Shown: positions 16,434 through 26,998, counted from the first letter of the stretch. The stretch is DNA of 64,000 nt from DATFVA01 sp963815785 (GCA_963815785.1 CAWFHZ010000010.1:124001-188000), one strand, 5' to 3'. Program-made: numbers and translations. The notes: generated by a model from the letters alone, not told the origin.

Positions 16434-17624
16434 TTGTTATCAGATCGAGTTATGCGAATTGTTGCGTCACCTACAATGAAAGTGGCTGCTGAGGCTAAGA
16501 GATTGAAGGCTGAAGGTATTGATGTAATTGATCTCAGTGTTGGTGAACCGGATTTTCCTACTCCTCAGAATATTAAAGATGCTGCAAAAAAGGCAATAGA
16601 TGAGAACCACACTAAATATACTATAAACTCCGGGACAGTTGAATTAAGAAAATCAATAGTAAATAAATTTAAGAAAGATAATAACCTAAACTACACGATA
16701 AATGAAATCATAGTTTCAAGCGGAGCAAAACAAAGTATTTTTAATGCTATCCTTTCAACTGTTTCTAAAGATGATGAGGTAATTGTTCCGGCTCCATACT
16801 GGGTTTCGTACCCTGAAATGATTTCACTTGCTGAAGGAAAAACAGTAGTAATTGAAACATCGGAGGAAAATGGTTTCCGAATAACACCGGAACAGCTCGA
16901 AGCAGCTGTAACTCCCAAAACCAAGCTCTTTATATTATGTAATCCTTCAAATCCTACGGGATCTGCATATAACAAAAAGCAGCTTGAAAAAATTGCTGAA
17001 GTAGTTCAAAGACATAATTTCCTAGTGCTATCAGATGAGATTTACGAAAAGCTATTATATGATAATTTTGAATTTATCAGCTTTGCCTCTATCAATAACC
17101 AGATGAAAGAAAAAACCATACTGGTAAACGGGGTCAGCAAAACCTATTCGATGACCGGCTGGCGAATTGGATACACTGCTGGTCCTGAAGAAATTATTAA
17201 AGCAATGGATAAAATTCAAAGTCACAGCACTTCTAATGCATCATCTATTTCACAGCAGGCAACAATTGAATCCCTTAACGGACCCCATGAATATTTACGT
17301 TTGATGCAGATCGAGTTTCATAAAAGAAGGGATTTTCTTTATGATCAGTTGTTATCAATAGAGGGGATATCATGTTATAAACCGGAAGGTGCATTTTATC
17401 TTTTCCCAAACTTTTCAGCGTATACTAATAAATCGTGCAATGGAACCAGAATTAACAATAGTTTGGGTCTTGCAATGTATGTATTAAACGAAGCAAGAAT
17501 TGCCCTGGTACCGGGCAGTGCATTTGGGGCTGAGGGATTTATGCGTTTTTCATATGCAAACTCAATCGAAAAATTATCGGAAGCAGTAGAAAGATTGAAA
17601 ACGGCATTAAGTAAATTAAATTGA
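16434..17624 (+). CDS. Pyridoxal phosphate-dependent aspartate-type aminotransferase
   Basis: 396 residues, class I/II aminotransferase of the thermophile-type AspAT (Ib) group. The start is TTG with a strong SD (AAAGGAG, six bases upstream). The PLP lysine is K236 in NGVSKTYSMTGWRIGY, with downstream R as a phosphate ligand. Other landmarks are DLSVGEPDFPTP, SSGAKQSIFNA, PAPYWVSYPEM, NPSNPTGS and SDEIYEKLLYD. It would interconvert aspartate and oxaloacetate, and members of this group may also act on prephenate. Its stop codon abuts that of the convergent aroE gene with no intervening base. Confidence 0.93.
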   Translation: MLSDRVMRIVASPTMKVAAEAKRLKAEGIDVIDLSVGEPDFPTPQNIKDAAKKAIDENHTKYTINSGTVELRKSIVNKFKKDNNLNYTINEIIVSSGAKQSIFNAILSTVSKDDEVIVPAPYWVSYPEMISLAEGKTVVIETSEENGFRITPEQLEAAVTPKTKLFILCNPSNPTGSAYNKKQLEKIAEVVQRHNFLVLSDEIYEKLLYDNFEFISFASINNQMKEKTILVNGVSKTYSMTGWRIGYTAGPEEIIKAMDKIQSHSTSNASSISQQATIESLNGPHEYLRLMQIEFHKRRDFLYDQLLSIEGISCYKPEGAFYLFPNFSAYTNKSCNGTRINNSLGLAMYVLNEARIALVPGSAFGAEGFMRFSYANSIEKLSEAVERLKTALSKLN

Positions 17625-18497
17625 TCAATTATCTATCATCATTTCGATTGATCTTGATATTTCGGGAACCGGCATTGTTTCTCCGGTCCATAATTCAAAA
17701 GATTTAGAAGCCTGGTTTACAAGCATAGAAATACCGTTTATGATTTGCGCTCCCTGTTTTGAAGCAAGACTGACCAATTTTGTTTTTGTGGGATTGTAAA
17801 CCATATCGAAGATTATCTGATTCTTGTTAAATGATTTTTCGAGAGTTGTTATTGAATCATCGGATTCAGGAAACATTCCAACGGGAGTTGCATTAACAAT
17901 TAATTTTGAATTATGCAAAACCTCTACAATATTCGGTGGAAATAGTTCATAACATTTGATCGCGTCAAATTTCATTTTATCGGAGAAATAATTTTTCAAT
18001 GATTCAGCTTTTTGTTCAGTCCGGTTTATCAGGTTTATTTTTGAAGGTTTAAAGTAACGTATAAGTGTGTAAATTACTGCCCGAGCACCCCCGCCAGCAC
18101 CAATGACGCTGAATTCTTCCCCGGTAATAATATTTTTGTAACTTTCAAGTGTTTTTTGAACTCCAAATACATCTGTATTATAGCCACTGAGTTTACCAAG
18201 ATCATTAACTATAGTATTGACAGCTCCGACCGCGGCTGCTTCTTCAGAAATATTATTAAGAAGCTGCATTATATTTACTTTATGAGGTATTGTAACATTT
18301 AACCCTTTAATACCAAGTGCAACCATTCCTTTAAGCGCGTTACTGAGATTAACCGCCGGCACATCAAAAGGAAGATAAAGATAGTCAAGTTTTTTAATTT
18401 CAAAAGCTACGTTATGAATGAAAGGAGAATATGTTTGTTTGATCGGATGTCCGATCAATCCGACAAGCGTAGTATTCATATGAAGCGTATTTTTCAT
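17625..18497 (-). CDS. aroE: Shikimate dehydrogenase
   Basis: 290 residues. It reduces 3-dehydroshikimate to shikimate with NADPH in the chorismate pathway. The N-terminal substrate domain has GHPIKQTYSPFIHN and GLNVTIPHK, whose K is the catalytic lysine, followed by AVGAVNTI. The NADP domain has GAGGGARAVIY and LINRTEQKAE. Later motifs NATPVGMFP, IIFDMVYNPTKT and the closing QGAQIINGISMLVNQ are typical. No clear SD precedes the start; ATG at 18479 is an alternative. It is convergent with the aminotransferase gene and 75 bases from the TPR gene. DAHP synthase of the same pathway lies at 56.7 kb. Confidence 0.95.
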   Translation of the reverse strand: MKNTLHMNTTLVGLIGHPIKQTYSPFIHNVAFEIKKLDYLYLPFDVPAVNLSNALKGMVALGIKGLNVTIPHKVNIMQLLNNISEEAAAVGAVNTIVNDLGKLSGYNTDVFGVQKTLESYKNIITGEEFSVIGAGGGARAVIYTLIRYFKPSKINLINRTEQKAESLKNYFSDKMKFDAIKCYELFPPNIVEVLHNSKLIVNATPVGMFPESDDSITTLEKSFNKNQIIFDMVYNPTKTKLVSLASKQGAQIINGISMLVNQASKSFELWTGETMPVPEISRSIEMMIDN

Positions 18498-18572
18498 AAT
18501 CTATATTAAAAATTATACTGATATTAAATGAAGTTGGTTTAAGCTAACACACACAAAGAAGCAGACCTAAAG

Positions 18573-19989
18573 TTAAATTTCCCCCAATAATTTTCTGAAG
18601 AGCTTGGATGATTTAATTTCAGGGTATTCTTTTGCAAATTCAGATTTAATTTCCGGATCAATAACAAATGCCTTTTTCAGGCATTCAACTGCTTCCTGAG
18701 TTCTGCTAAGTATGAAATTAATCTTTGCCTTACCATAATAAGAAGAAGCATCATCAGGAGTTATTTTAATACATTCATCAAAAGCTTTTTGAGCATCCAG
18801 CCAGTCACCCATTTCGAATAACGTTTCCGCTAAATTAAACCAAATTTCATAATTACCGGGTTCAAGTTTAGCTGCTTTCCGGTAACTTCTAATAGCTTCC
18901 TGTAGTTTACCAAGAGAATATTCCAGATCGGCTTTAGCGTACCAGGCATCTGCTCTATCCTGTGAAAGAGAAATAGCTTTATTAAAATCTTTTAATGCCA
19001 TTTGAAACTTACCGACAGTATCATAACAAAACCCGCGGGCAAGATAAGCTTCATAGTATCTGTCGTTTATTTTTATTGATTCGGAATAATAATCTATAGC
19101 TTTGATTATTTCTCCAAGTTCTTCATAAATATTTGCGATGTTATAACATGAAGCTTCATCAGATTTATCAATTACAAATGCTTCCTTGAAACACTCAATT
19201 GCCTGCTGATAACGTCCAAGGTCTGCGAGGAGATTTCCTTTATTAAACCATGCCCCGGCAAATTCTTCTTTTATTGCAAGAGCCAGGTCATAACTATCTA
19301 TAGCCTGTTCCAGTTTGTTTAATTTTGTCAAAACCACGCCCCTGTTATACCATCCATTCGGATTATAAGGTTCGGAATCCAGAAATTTCTCATAAGCCTC
19401 GAGTGCGCGTTCGTTATGATCAAGATTCTCGAAACAAAAACCCTAGTTCAAAATATGCATCTGCAAAATCAGGATCATTTTGAATCGCTTTACTAAAGAA
19501 CTCACTGGCAACTTCATAGTTACCGCTTCTCTGATAAATAAGTCCAAGATTAAAAAGCGATTCTTCGTTGTTGGGTTCCTGTTCAAGTGCGGTTTCAAGT
19601 GATATCTTAGCTTCATCCATCAAACCGAGATTTTCTTCTGCTGCTGCTTTTTCAATTAATGCATCTGAATCCCCGGGGTTTAGAGAGAGAGCTTTATTAT
19701 AGCTTTCAATTGCTTCATCAAATTTGAATAACCCGTTTAGTAACGCACCTTTTTTAACCCAGTATTCAGAATTATATGGAGAGATTTCCAGCAATTTATC
19801 TACAAAGTAAATTCCGTCCTCATAATGAGCAATATCTATACAATTCTGGATTACTTCTTCAACTGTCTCTATATAACTATAAATATTTCCATCATCAACA
19901 AGCTGTTTGCAACGTTCTATTTCTTTTACCAATTCATTATTCATATCAGGATTGTCATCAAAACTGTAATCAGGTTCTAAAAATGACAT
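18573..19989 (-). CDS. Tetratricopeptide repeat protein, frameshifted
   Basis: A TPR protein of about 470 residues, interrupted by one extra base. The first frame runs from ATG 19989 (SD GGAG) through TPR units such as AIESYNKALSLNPGDSDAL and ESLFNLGLIYQRSGNYEVA to FADAYFELGF. There a run of five T on the minus strand (19436-19440) should be four. With four, the protein continues CFENLDHNERALEAYEKFL into the second frame, ending at 18573. Repeats continue there (AWFNKGNLLADLGRYQQAI, AWYAKADLEYSLGKLQEAI, IWFNLAETLFEMGDWLDA). There is no signal peptide, so it is a cytosolic scaffold; partners are unknown. An indel in a homopolymer is a common sequencing error. Confidence 0.88.
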
Positions 19990-20110
19990 TCAGTGAACTC
20001 CATATAATTAATTTTCCGCAAAAAACTATCACTAATAAAGTATAAAATCAAGATGATTTTAATCAACCTTATATGTATAATATAAGCCCTGATTATAAAA
20101 TTTCAGGCCA

Positions 20111-20150
20111 AAAATCAAAAGCTGAAAAATTTAGTGTTTTCAGCTTTTTT
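20111..20150 (-). terminator. Rho-independent terminator of sucC
   Basis: Twelve-bp stem AAAAGCTGAAAA/TTTTCAGCTTTT with an eight-base loop. On the minus strand it is followed by GATTTTTGG, so the T tract is interrupted. It lies 11 bases past the sucC stop. Confidence 0.82.
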
Positions 20151-20160
20151 GTTGAAAAGC

Positions 20161-21327
20161 TCAATGGGAAAGTACAGAAGTTACCTTTTCGGCAGCATCT
20201 TTCAGATCTTTAGCTACTTCAAAATTTAACCCCGAGTCATTCAACAATATTCCTGCTTCATTGGCATTTGTTCCTTCAAGACGAACCACTATTGGAACAT
20301 TTATATCCATTTCCTTTGCCGCATCAATTACTCCCTGTGCAACTCTGTCGCATCTAACAATTCCGCCAAAAATGTTTATAAGAATGGCTTTTACATTAGG
20401 ATCTGAAAGGATAATTTTAAAACCGTTTGCCACAGTAGTCTTGTTTGCTCCGCCACCGACATCCAAAAAATTTGCTGGTTCACCACCGGCTAGTTTGATG
20501 ATATCCATTGTAGCCATAGCTAAACCGGCACCATTAACCATGCATCCAACATTTCCATCTAATTTTATGTAATTCAAACTGAATTTTGACGCTTCAATTT
20601 CCAGTGGATCTTCCTCTTCAAGATCACGATAATCCAGGATATCTTTATGTCTTTCAAGGGCATTATCATCAAAGTTCATTTTCGCATCCAATGCAATAAC
20701 ATCACCTTCTTGTGTTATAACAAGAGGATTTATTTCGGCAAGTGATGCATCAGTTTCCTGGTATGCTTTATATAAACCAGTGAGAAATTTTACTGCATTT
20801 TTGTTCTGTATTCCCTCCAGCCCCAGAGCAAATGCAAGCCTTCTTGCCTGATAAGGCTGAAGACCAACAGAAGGATCAACATTTTCTTTTATAATTTTTT
20901 CTGGCGTTTCTGCTGCAACTTTTTCTATTTCAACTCCTCCTTCTGTAGAAACCATGATAACATTCCTGGAGGCTGCTCTGTCTAAAGTAATTCCAACGTA
21001 TAATTCTCTTGCAATATTTATTCCCTGCTCAATCAGCAATCTTTTTACAACTCTTCCCTCAGGTCCGGTTTGATGCGTAACCAGGGTCATCCCCAGCATT
21101 TGATTTGCAAATTCTCTTACTTCATCAATACTTTTTGCAACTTTTACTCCGCCACCTTTTCCTCTGCCTCCTGCATGTATCTGAGCTTTTACAACCCAAA
21201 TATTCCCTCCGAGTTCGTTTTGTGCAATATTTACGGCTTCATCAGAATTGAAAGCAACCTTTCCATTTGGAACAGCAACATTGTATCTGCGAAGAATTTC
21301 TTTTGCCTGATATTCGTGTATTTTCAT
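20161..21327 (-). CDS. sucC: Succinyl-CoA ligase (ADP-forming), beta subunit
   Basis: 388 residues, the normal SucC length. It couples succinyl-CoA and ADP to succinate, CoA and ATP in the TCA cycle. An ATP-grasp domain opens the protein (MKIHEYQAKEILRRYNV, VVKAQIHAGGRGKGGGVK), followed by ARELYVGITLDRA, ADINPL-type AEINPLVI and ALDAKMNFDDNA. The CoA-binding/flavodoxin-like part has VGCMVNGAGLAMATMD, FLDVGGGA and ILINIFGGIVRCD. SD AGGGA lies upstream of ATG. The alpha subunit (sucD) is not adjacent and is not in the window, so the two are encoded separately. It has its own terminator. Confidence 0.97.
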   Translation of the reverse strand: MKIHEYQAKEILRRYNVAVPNGKVAFNSDEAVNIAQNELGGNIWVVKAQIHAGGRGKGGGVKVAKSIDEVREFANQMLGMTLVTHQTGPEGRVVKRLLIEQGINIARELYVGITLDRAASRNVIMVSTEGGVEIEKVAAETPEKIIKENVDPSVGLQPYQARRLAFALGLEGIQNKNAVKFLTGLYKAYQETDASLAEINPLVITQEGDVIALDAKMNFDDNALERHKDILDYRDLEEEDPLEIEASKFSLNYIKLDGNVGCMVNGAGLAMATMDIIKLAGGEPANFLDVGGGANKTTVANGFKIILSDPNVKAILINIFGGIVRCDRVAQGVIDAAKEMDINVPIVVRLEGTNANEAGILLNDSGLNFEVAKDLKDAAEKVTSVLSH

Positions 21328-21743
21328 TTATATCCCTGCAATTATTTTATTAAAAAACGAAAGTTTCCTCTTAAATGTGAACCAGTTCTATAAACCGGAT
21401 TTAATTAAAACCGATATTATTTTTAACAGCTTTTTACTTTCATGTCTCATTCAAACTGTCATTTTTCATCAATCAAGATTAAATCTGGAAAGAACAATAT
21501 AAAAATTACAGCTTTTGAAATAGAGAATCAATTTTAAGCTTTTAATGGAATTTATTACGAAATTCAGGATAATTATTTCATAAATATCAGCAATGCTGAA
21601 TTCCTCTTTTCTTTTTTGAAATACACATTATTTATTAGTAAATAAATCAAGGTTTCCAAAACAGATTAAATATATTTTATCCTGCTGCTATTGATAGTTT
21701 TATTCTATGGTCATATTTTCCATATCAAATTAGTGGAGTATTG
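21328..21743. other. Divergent intergenic region
   Basis: 416 bases between sucC (minus) and the acyl-CoA ligase gene (plus). It is strongly AT-rich and presumably holds two divergent promoters. I see no reading frame, RNA gene or clear dyad, only the SD GTGGAG directly before the ligase start. Confidence 0.5.
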
Positions 21744-23561
21744 ATGGCATTGTTAAAATTAAATAAAACCATACCTGAGCTTTACAGGTTCCTTACTGAA
21801 GATTACGGCAAAAATATGAAGCGACCTGTTATGATGAGGAAGGTAGATGGTGAGTATAAAGGCATTTCATACAATCAGTTCAAGGAGGAGACTGATAATT
21901 TTGCATTCGGGTTAGCTGCACTGGGGATAAAAAAAGGAGACAACATCGCAATTATATCAGAGAACAGACCGGAATGGGTTTATTCTGATATGGCTATTCT
22001 TGCTTTGGGGGCAGTTGATGTTCCAATGTATCCTTCTCTTACCGCTTCATCAATAGAATTCATTTTAAATAACTCCGAATCAAAAGGAGTTATAGTCTCT
22101 AATAAGTTACAACTTAACAAGATCATCAAGTTCAAATCTGTTCTCAGATATCTTAAGTTCATCATTATAATGAATGAAAAAGATATTACTCCGGATGAAC
22201 CATCTCTTTATTCATTTAAAGATGTTCAGGAGATGGGAATCATCTATAAAAATAATCACCCGAATTATCTGAGAGAAAGCATGCGCAATGTTCATGAAAA
22301 TGATTTGTGCACAATAATATATACTTCAGGTACTACCGGCGAACCAAAAGGTGTAATGCTTACTCATAAAAATATTTTATCCAATGTCAGTTCAGCTCTG
22401 GAATCATTTCCTATCTCCTCGGATGATGTTTTTCTTTCATTTCTTCCTCTTTGTCATATCTTCGAGAGAATGGGTGGCTACTATACCGGTTTCTCATCCG
22501 GCGGAATGATTTGCTACGCAGAAAGTATTGAAACTGTTTCGCAGAATTTTATAGAAGTAAAACCTACAATTCTAACTTCGGTTCCAAGATTGTTCGAAAG
22601 AATGTACTCAAAAATTATTAAAAATGTTGAGTCGCAATCTTCCGCAAAGCAAAAAATATTTTATTGGGCTTTGGAAATTGGAAAGAAGGCTGCAATAGCA
22701 AGAAAAAAGGGTAAACTTAATCCCACATTAGCCATACAGTACAAGCTTGCTGACAGATTGGTATTTTCCAAACTGAAGGCAAGAACGGGCGGGAAAATGA
22801 GATTTTTTATTTCCGGGGGTGCTGCACTTTCATCTGAACTCGGCGAATTTTTTGAAGCGATCGGGTTATTGATTATTGAAGGTTACGGACTTACTGAATC
22901 ATCACCGGTGATTGTAGCCAACCGGATGAATGATTATAAATTTGGCACAGTCGGAAAGGTATTTCCCGGGGTTGAAATTAAAATTGCTTCAGATGGTGAA
23001 ATACTTGCCAGGGGACCTAACATTATGAAGGGTTACTACAAAAATAAAAAGGAAACGGATGAAGTTCTTAAAAATGGCTGGCTGCACACCGGTGATATAG
23101 GAGAATTTGATAAGGAAGGATTTTTAAGAATTACCGACAGGAAAAAACATCTTTTTAAGACAACTTCCGGAAAATATATCGCCCCGACACCAATAGAAAA
23201 TCTTTTCCTCTCAAGTAAATATATTGATCAGTTCGTGTTGATCGGTGACAGAAGAATGTTTCTTAGTGCTTTAATAGTACCGGATTTCGAAGCAATTAAG
23301 GAATATGCAGATTCGCATAAGATTAATTATTCCAAAGTTGAAGATCTTTCTAATGATAAGGTAATAAAGGAATTAATTGAAAAAGAAATGGGTAAGATTC
23401 AGAAAAGTCTTGCCAATTATGAAAAGATCAGAAAGTTTACTCTTCTCGATAGACCTTTTACACTTGAGACAGGTGAAATCACTCCAAGTCTGAAAATAAA
23501 AAGGAAAGTTGTTGAAGAACTTTATAGCGACAAAATAGAAAAAATGTATACCGGATTATAA
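21744..23561 (+). CDS. Long-chain fatty acid--CoA ligase (AMP-forming)
   Basis: 605 residues from ATG 21744; a TTG one codon earlier is too close to the SD GTGGAG. It belongs to the AMP-dependent synthetase/ligase superfamily of the eukaryote-like long-chain acyl-CoA synthetase (FadD15/FAA) type, often in Bacteroidota. Motifs: P-loop-like TIIYTSGTTGEPKG, SFLPLCHIFERMGG, the YGLTESSPV motif, GWLHTGDIGEFD, and KHLFKTTSGKYIAPTPIENL near the C-terminus. It activates fatty acids for lipid synthesis or oxidation at the inner membrane face. No other fatty-acid genes are adjacent. It ends convergently with suhB. Confidence 0.95.
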   Translation: MALLKLNKTIPELYRFLTEDYGKNMKRPVMMRKVDGEYKGISYNQFKEETDNFAFGLAALGIKKGDNIAIISENRPEWVYSDMAILALGAVDVPMYPSLTASSIEFILNNSESKGVIVSNKLQLNKIIKFKSVLRYLKFIIIMNEKDITPDEPSLYSFKDVQEMGIIYKNNHPNYLRESMRNVHENDLCTIIYTSGTTGEPKGVMLTHKNILSNVSSALESFPISSDDVFLSFLPLCHIFERMGGYYTGFSSGGMICYAESIETVSQNFIEVKPTILTSVPRLFERMYSKIIKNVESQSSAKQKIFYWALEIGKKAAIARKKGKLNPTLAIQYKLADRLVFSKLKARTGGKMRFFISGGAALSSELGEFFEAIGLLIIEGYGLTESSPVIVANRMNDYKFGTVGKVFPGVEIKIASDGEILARGPNIMKGYYKNKKETDEVLKNGWLHTGDIGEFDKEGFLRITDRKKHLFKTTSGKYIAPTPIENLFLSSKYIDQFVLIGDRRMFLSALIVPDFEAIKEYADSHKINYSKVEDLSNDKVIKELIEKEMGKIQKSLANYEKIRKFTLLDRPFTLETGEITPSLKIKRKVVEELYSDKIEKMYTGL

Positions 23562-23594
23562 TAATTAACCTGAAACTGATTGCCAGACTTCAAA

Positions 23595-24362
23595 TTATTT
23601 TTTATTGAGGAATTCCATCATCTTTCCATGAATCCTGTTATTTGTTGCAAGTATCCTATGTGTGTAAATATCAATTTCTTCACCTGTAAAACCAGTAACA
23701 ACTCCGCCTGCTTCCTCAACAATTAATTTACCAGCACAAATATCCCAGGGGTGAAGATAAACTTCCCAGAAACCATCGAATACACCTTTTGCAACATAGC
23801 AGAAATCAATTGCAGCAGAGCCAAGTCTTCTTATCGCTCTTGAAGCAACAGTAAGGGAATTAAACTTCTCAAGTGCGTTTTCGGGATTTTCGGAAATATT
23901 ATAGGGAAATCCGGTAACTAATACACTATGTTTAATGTTATCATTTTTGCTTACAGAAATTTTATTTGAATTTGCAAATGCACCGCTTCCCTTTTCTGCT
24001 GAGTAAGTTATATTCTGCATAACATCATAAACAACCCCGGCAATTGTTTCGCCATTTTTCTGCACACCGATCGAAACCGAAAAAATCGGAAGTCCGTGAG
24101 CAAAGTTCGTTGTTCCGTCAATCGGATCAACAACCCAAAGGTATTCGGCATTTTTGTTTGATGCGCCGCTTTCTTCAGCTAAAATTCCATGAGAAGGATA
24201 TTTTTTACTTATAAATTCTTTTATATGTTTTTCGGAAGCTTTATCAATATCTGTAACCAGATTAGATTCGTTTGTTTTATATTCTATAGCAAAGTTTTTA
24301 CCGAATCCATCTCTGATAATATTTCCGGCTTCATGGGAGATCTGAATTATATCATTTATCAT
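23595..24362 (-). CDS. suhB: Inositol monophosphatase family protein
   Basis: 255 residues of the inositol-1-monophosphatase/SuhB family. The metal-binding motifs are complete: GILAEESG with the E, WVVDPIDGTTNF with its D residues, and WDICAGKLIVEEAGGVVTGF at the C-terminus. It dephosphorylates myo-inositol-1-phosphate or related sugar and nucleotide phosphates; the exact substrate cannot be chosen from sequence. It is divergent from lon (165 bases apart) and convergent with the acyl-CoA ligase. Confidence 0.93.
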   Translation of the reverse strand: MINDIIQISHEAGNIIRDGFGKNFAIEYKTNESNLVTDIDKASEKHIKEFISKKYPSHGILAEESGASNKNAEYLWVVDPIDGTTNFAHGLPIFSVSIGVQKNGETIAGVVYDVMQNITYSAEKGSGAFANSNKISVSKNDNIKHSVLVTGFPYNISENPENALEKFNSLTVASRAIRRLGSAAIDFCYVAKGVFDGFWEVYLHPWDICAGKLIVEEAGGVVTGFTGEEIDIYTHRILATNNRIHGKMMEFLNKK

Positions 24363-24527
24363 ATTATCCTTTTTTTAATAACATAATATAAAAAAAGAGT
24401 GTACTAATTTATGTGCTTTTGTCTCTTAAAAGACTAAGTATGCTAATTTTACTTCCTTGAAAGCCCTACTCTATTTTGGTATATTTCTTCACTTAAAAAG
24501 AATTTGAGAAAAGAAGGAGATTAAATT

Positions 24528-26996
24528 TTGAAGCAATTAGATCAGGTGGAAATTTCCGGTTCTGATAATATTTCAATTGTAGATAATATGCCGGAAATAC
24601 TGCCGGTTTTACCTTTAAGAGATATAGTAATTTTCCCATATATGATTTTTCCTGTTTTAGTCGGGAGAGAACAATCTATTCGCGCGGCTAACTATGCACT
24701 TGAAAACACAAAGTATATTTTTCTTGCTACCCAGAAAAAATCCAACATAGAAGATCCCAAAAAAGATGATATTTACAGAGAAGGTACCATTGCCAAAATC
24801 GTTCAGATTTTAAAACTTCCTAACGGGCTTATGAAGATCCTTGTTGATGGATTGCTTCAGGGAAAAATAAAAGAATTCACCAGCAATACTAATTTCTTCG
24901 AGGGAAAAATCGAAGTAATTATTCCTGTAGTTGAAAACGATCACGAGATGAATGCTCTTGTTAGGCAAATGTCTCAGCTATTCAAAGAGTATGTAAAAAT
25001 AAGCAGAAATATTCCCAATGAAACAGTAACTGCTTTTGAAAACATTGATGAACCCGATAGAAAACTATTTTACGTAGCCGCAAATATTAACCAATCAATG
25101 GAAGTTAAACAGGCAATCCTTGAAAAGTTTACTTTAAAAGAACAATGCTATGAAGTAATTAAGATACTCAATTCAGAAATTGACATACTTAAAATTGAAA
25201 AGGAAATTGACAGTAAAGTACAGGAAAATATCGCGAAGACTCAGCGGAAATTTATTATCCAGGAACAAATAAAAATTCTTCAGGATGAGCTTGGCGAGGA
25301 TGAAGATACTTCTCCCGAAATTGCCAAGTTGAGAGAACAAATAAAAAAAGCAAAGATGACAGGTGAAGCAGAAGCAAAAGCTCTGGAAGAACTCAATAAA
25401 CTGAAAAAGACTCCTGCAATGTCCCCCGAATCAACGGTGTTAAGAAATTATCTTGAATGGCTCACCGAGGTACCGTGGTCAAAGAAAACAAAAGATGATT
25501 TGAATATTAACCACGTAAGAAATATTCTGGACGAAGACCATTTCGCATTAGATAAACCAAAAGAAAGAATTATAGAACATATAGCAGTTCTTAATCTCGT
25601 TAAACAGATGAGAGGACAGATACTTTGTTTTGTAGGACCTCCCGGAGTCGGAAAGACATCTCTCGGTAAGTCAATTGCAAGAGCAATTGGGAGAAAATTT
25701 GTAAGAATAAGTCTCGGTGGTGTACGCGATGAAGCGGAAATAAGAGGACACAGAAGAACCTACATTGGTTCTATGCCTGGAAAAATTGTTCAATCGATGA
25801 AAAAAGCCGGAACAATTAATCCGGTTATGCTGCTGGATGAAATCGACAAAATGAGTATGGATTTCCGCGGCGATCCATCATCTGCTATGCTTGAAGTTCT
25901 TGATCCGGAACAGAATCATACGTTTAACGATCATTACCTTGAAGTTGATTATGATCTTTCACAGGTAATGTTTATTACAACCGCGAATGTCAGGTACAAT
26001 ATACCACTTCCGTTGCAGGACAGAATGGAAATTATAGAACTACCGGGTTATCTTGAACACGATAAGGTTGAAATAGCCAAGAGACATATTCTTCCCAAAC
26101 AACTTGAAGCTCACGGACTTGTTAATAAGAACGTTGAGTTCAGAACAGAATCCATCCACAAATTAATTTCAGAATATACAAGGGAAGCCGGAGTAAGAAA
26201 CCTTGAGAGAGAGATAGCTTCGGTGTGTAGAAAACTTGCGAGGGATATTGTTTTAAGTGAATCGACAAACGGAAAGAAAACAAAAAAGAAAAATAAGTTT
26301 ATAGTAGATGAAGATAAAATTGAAGAGTATCTGAAAGTTCCCCGTTACCGCCATCAGAAACATATTTCGGAAAAAAGAATTGGCAGTGTTACCGGACTTG
26401 CTTGGACAAGTGTTGGCGGCGAATTGCTTAATGTTGATGTTACAATAATGAATGGCGCCGAGCGTTTAACTTTAACCGGACAGCTTGGAAATGTAATGAA
26501 AGAATCTGCACAGGCGGCGCTAAGTTATATTCGTTCAAACGCAAAAAAACTACACCTTAACCCGGATTTTTTTAAAGGTAAAGAAGTTCATATTCATTTA
26601 CCTGAAGGAGCAATACCCAAAGATGGTCCTTCAGCAGGAATAACTATGGCTATGGCTCTTCTCTCCGCAGTTGGCGGAAAACCAGCTAATAATGATATTG
26701 CTATGACAGGCGAGATTACATTACGTGGCAATGTTCTTCCTATCGGTGGATTAAATGAAAAACTTCTTGCAGCGAAAAGGAATAATATTAAAACTGTGCT
26801 TATACCTAAAGACAATGAAATTGATTTAAAGGAAATTCCCGACAAAGTTAAGGAAGAATTAAATATTATTCCTATAGAACATATAGAAGATGCTATACCT
26901 TATGTTTTTTCTTCAATAAAAAAAGTAAAAAAAACATCTCCCAAACGTGCATCAAAAAAGAAGTCCCCGGGAACAGGTAGGAAAAAGAAAAATTAA
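24528..26996 (+). CDS. lon: ATP-dependent protease Lon
   Basis: 822 residues, slightly longer than E. coli Lon (784). The start is TTG with SD AAGGAGA. It has an N-terminal LON substrate domain (ILPVLPLRDIVIFPYMIFPV, ~26-230), coiled middle, AAA+ ATPase with Walker A GPPGVGKTS and Walker B LLDEIDKM, and a C-terminal peptidase domain with the catalytic serine in DGPSAGITMAMAL and the lysine in GGLNEKLLAAKR. It degrades damaged and regulatory proteins in the cytosol. The last ~25 residues are an unusual lysine-rich tail (KKVKKTSPKRASKKKSPG...). The fRMsr gene follows after two bases. Confidence 0.98.
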   Translation: MKQLDQVEISGSDNISIVDNMPEILPVLPLRDIVIFPYMIFPVLVGREQSIRAANYALENTKYIFLATQKKSNIEDPKKDDIYREGTIAKIVQILKLPNGLMKILVDGLLQGKIKEFTSNTNFFEGKIEVIIPVVENDHEMNALVRQMSQLFKEYVKISRNIPNETVTAFENIDEPDRKLFYVAANINQSMEVKQAILEKFTLKEQCYEVIKILNSEIDILKIEKEIDSKVQENIAKTQRKFIIQEQIKILQDELGEDEDTSPEIAKLREQIKKAKMTGEAEAKALEELNKLKKTPAMSPESTVLRNYLEWLTEVPWSKKTKDDLNINHVRNILDEDHFALDKPKERIIEHIAVLNLVKQMRGQILCFVGPPGVGKTSLGKSIARAIGRKFVRISLGGVRDEAEIRGHRRTYIGSMPGKIVQSMKKAGTINPVMLLDEIDKMSMDFRGDPSSAMLEVLDPEQNHTFNDHYLEVDYDLSQVMFITTANVRYNIPLPLQDRMEIIELPGYLEHDKVEIAKRHILPKQLEAHGLVNKNVEFRTESIHKLISEYTREAGVRNLEREIASVCRKLARDIVLSESTNGKKTKKKNKFIVDEDKIEEYLKVPRYRHQKHISEKRIGSVTGLAWTSVGGELLNVDVTIMNGAERLTLTGQLGNVMKESAQAALSYIRSNAKKLHLNPDFFKGKEVHIHLPEGAIPKDGPSAGITMAMALLSAVGGKPANNDIAMTGEITLRGNVLPIGGLNEKLLAAKRNNIKTVLIPKDNEIDLKEIPDKVKEELNIIPIEHIEDAIPYVFSSIKKVKKTSPKRASKKKSPGTGRKKKN

Positions 26997-26998
26997 TT

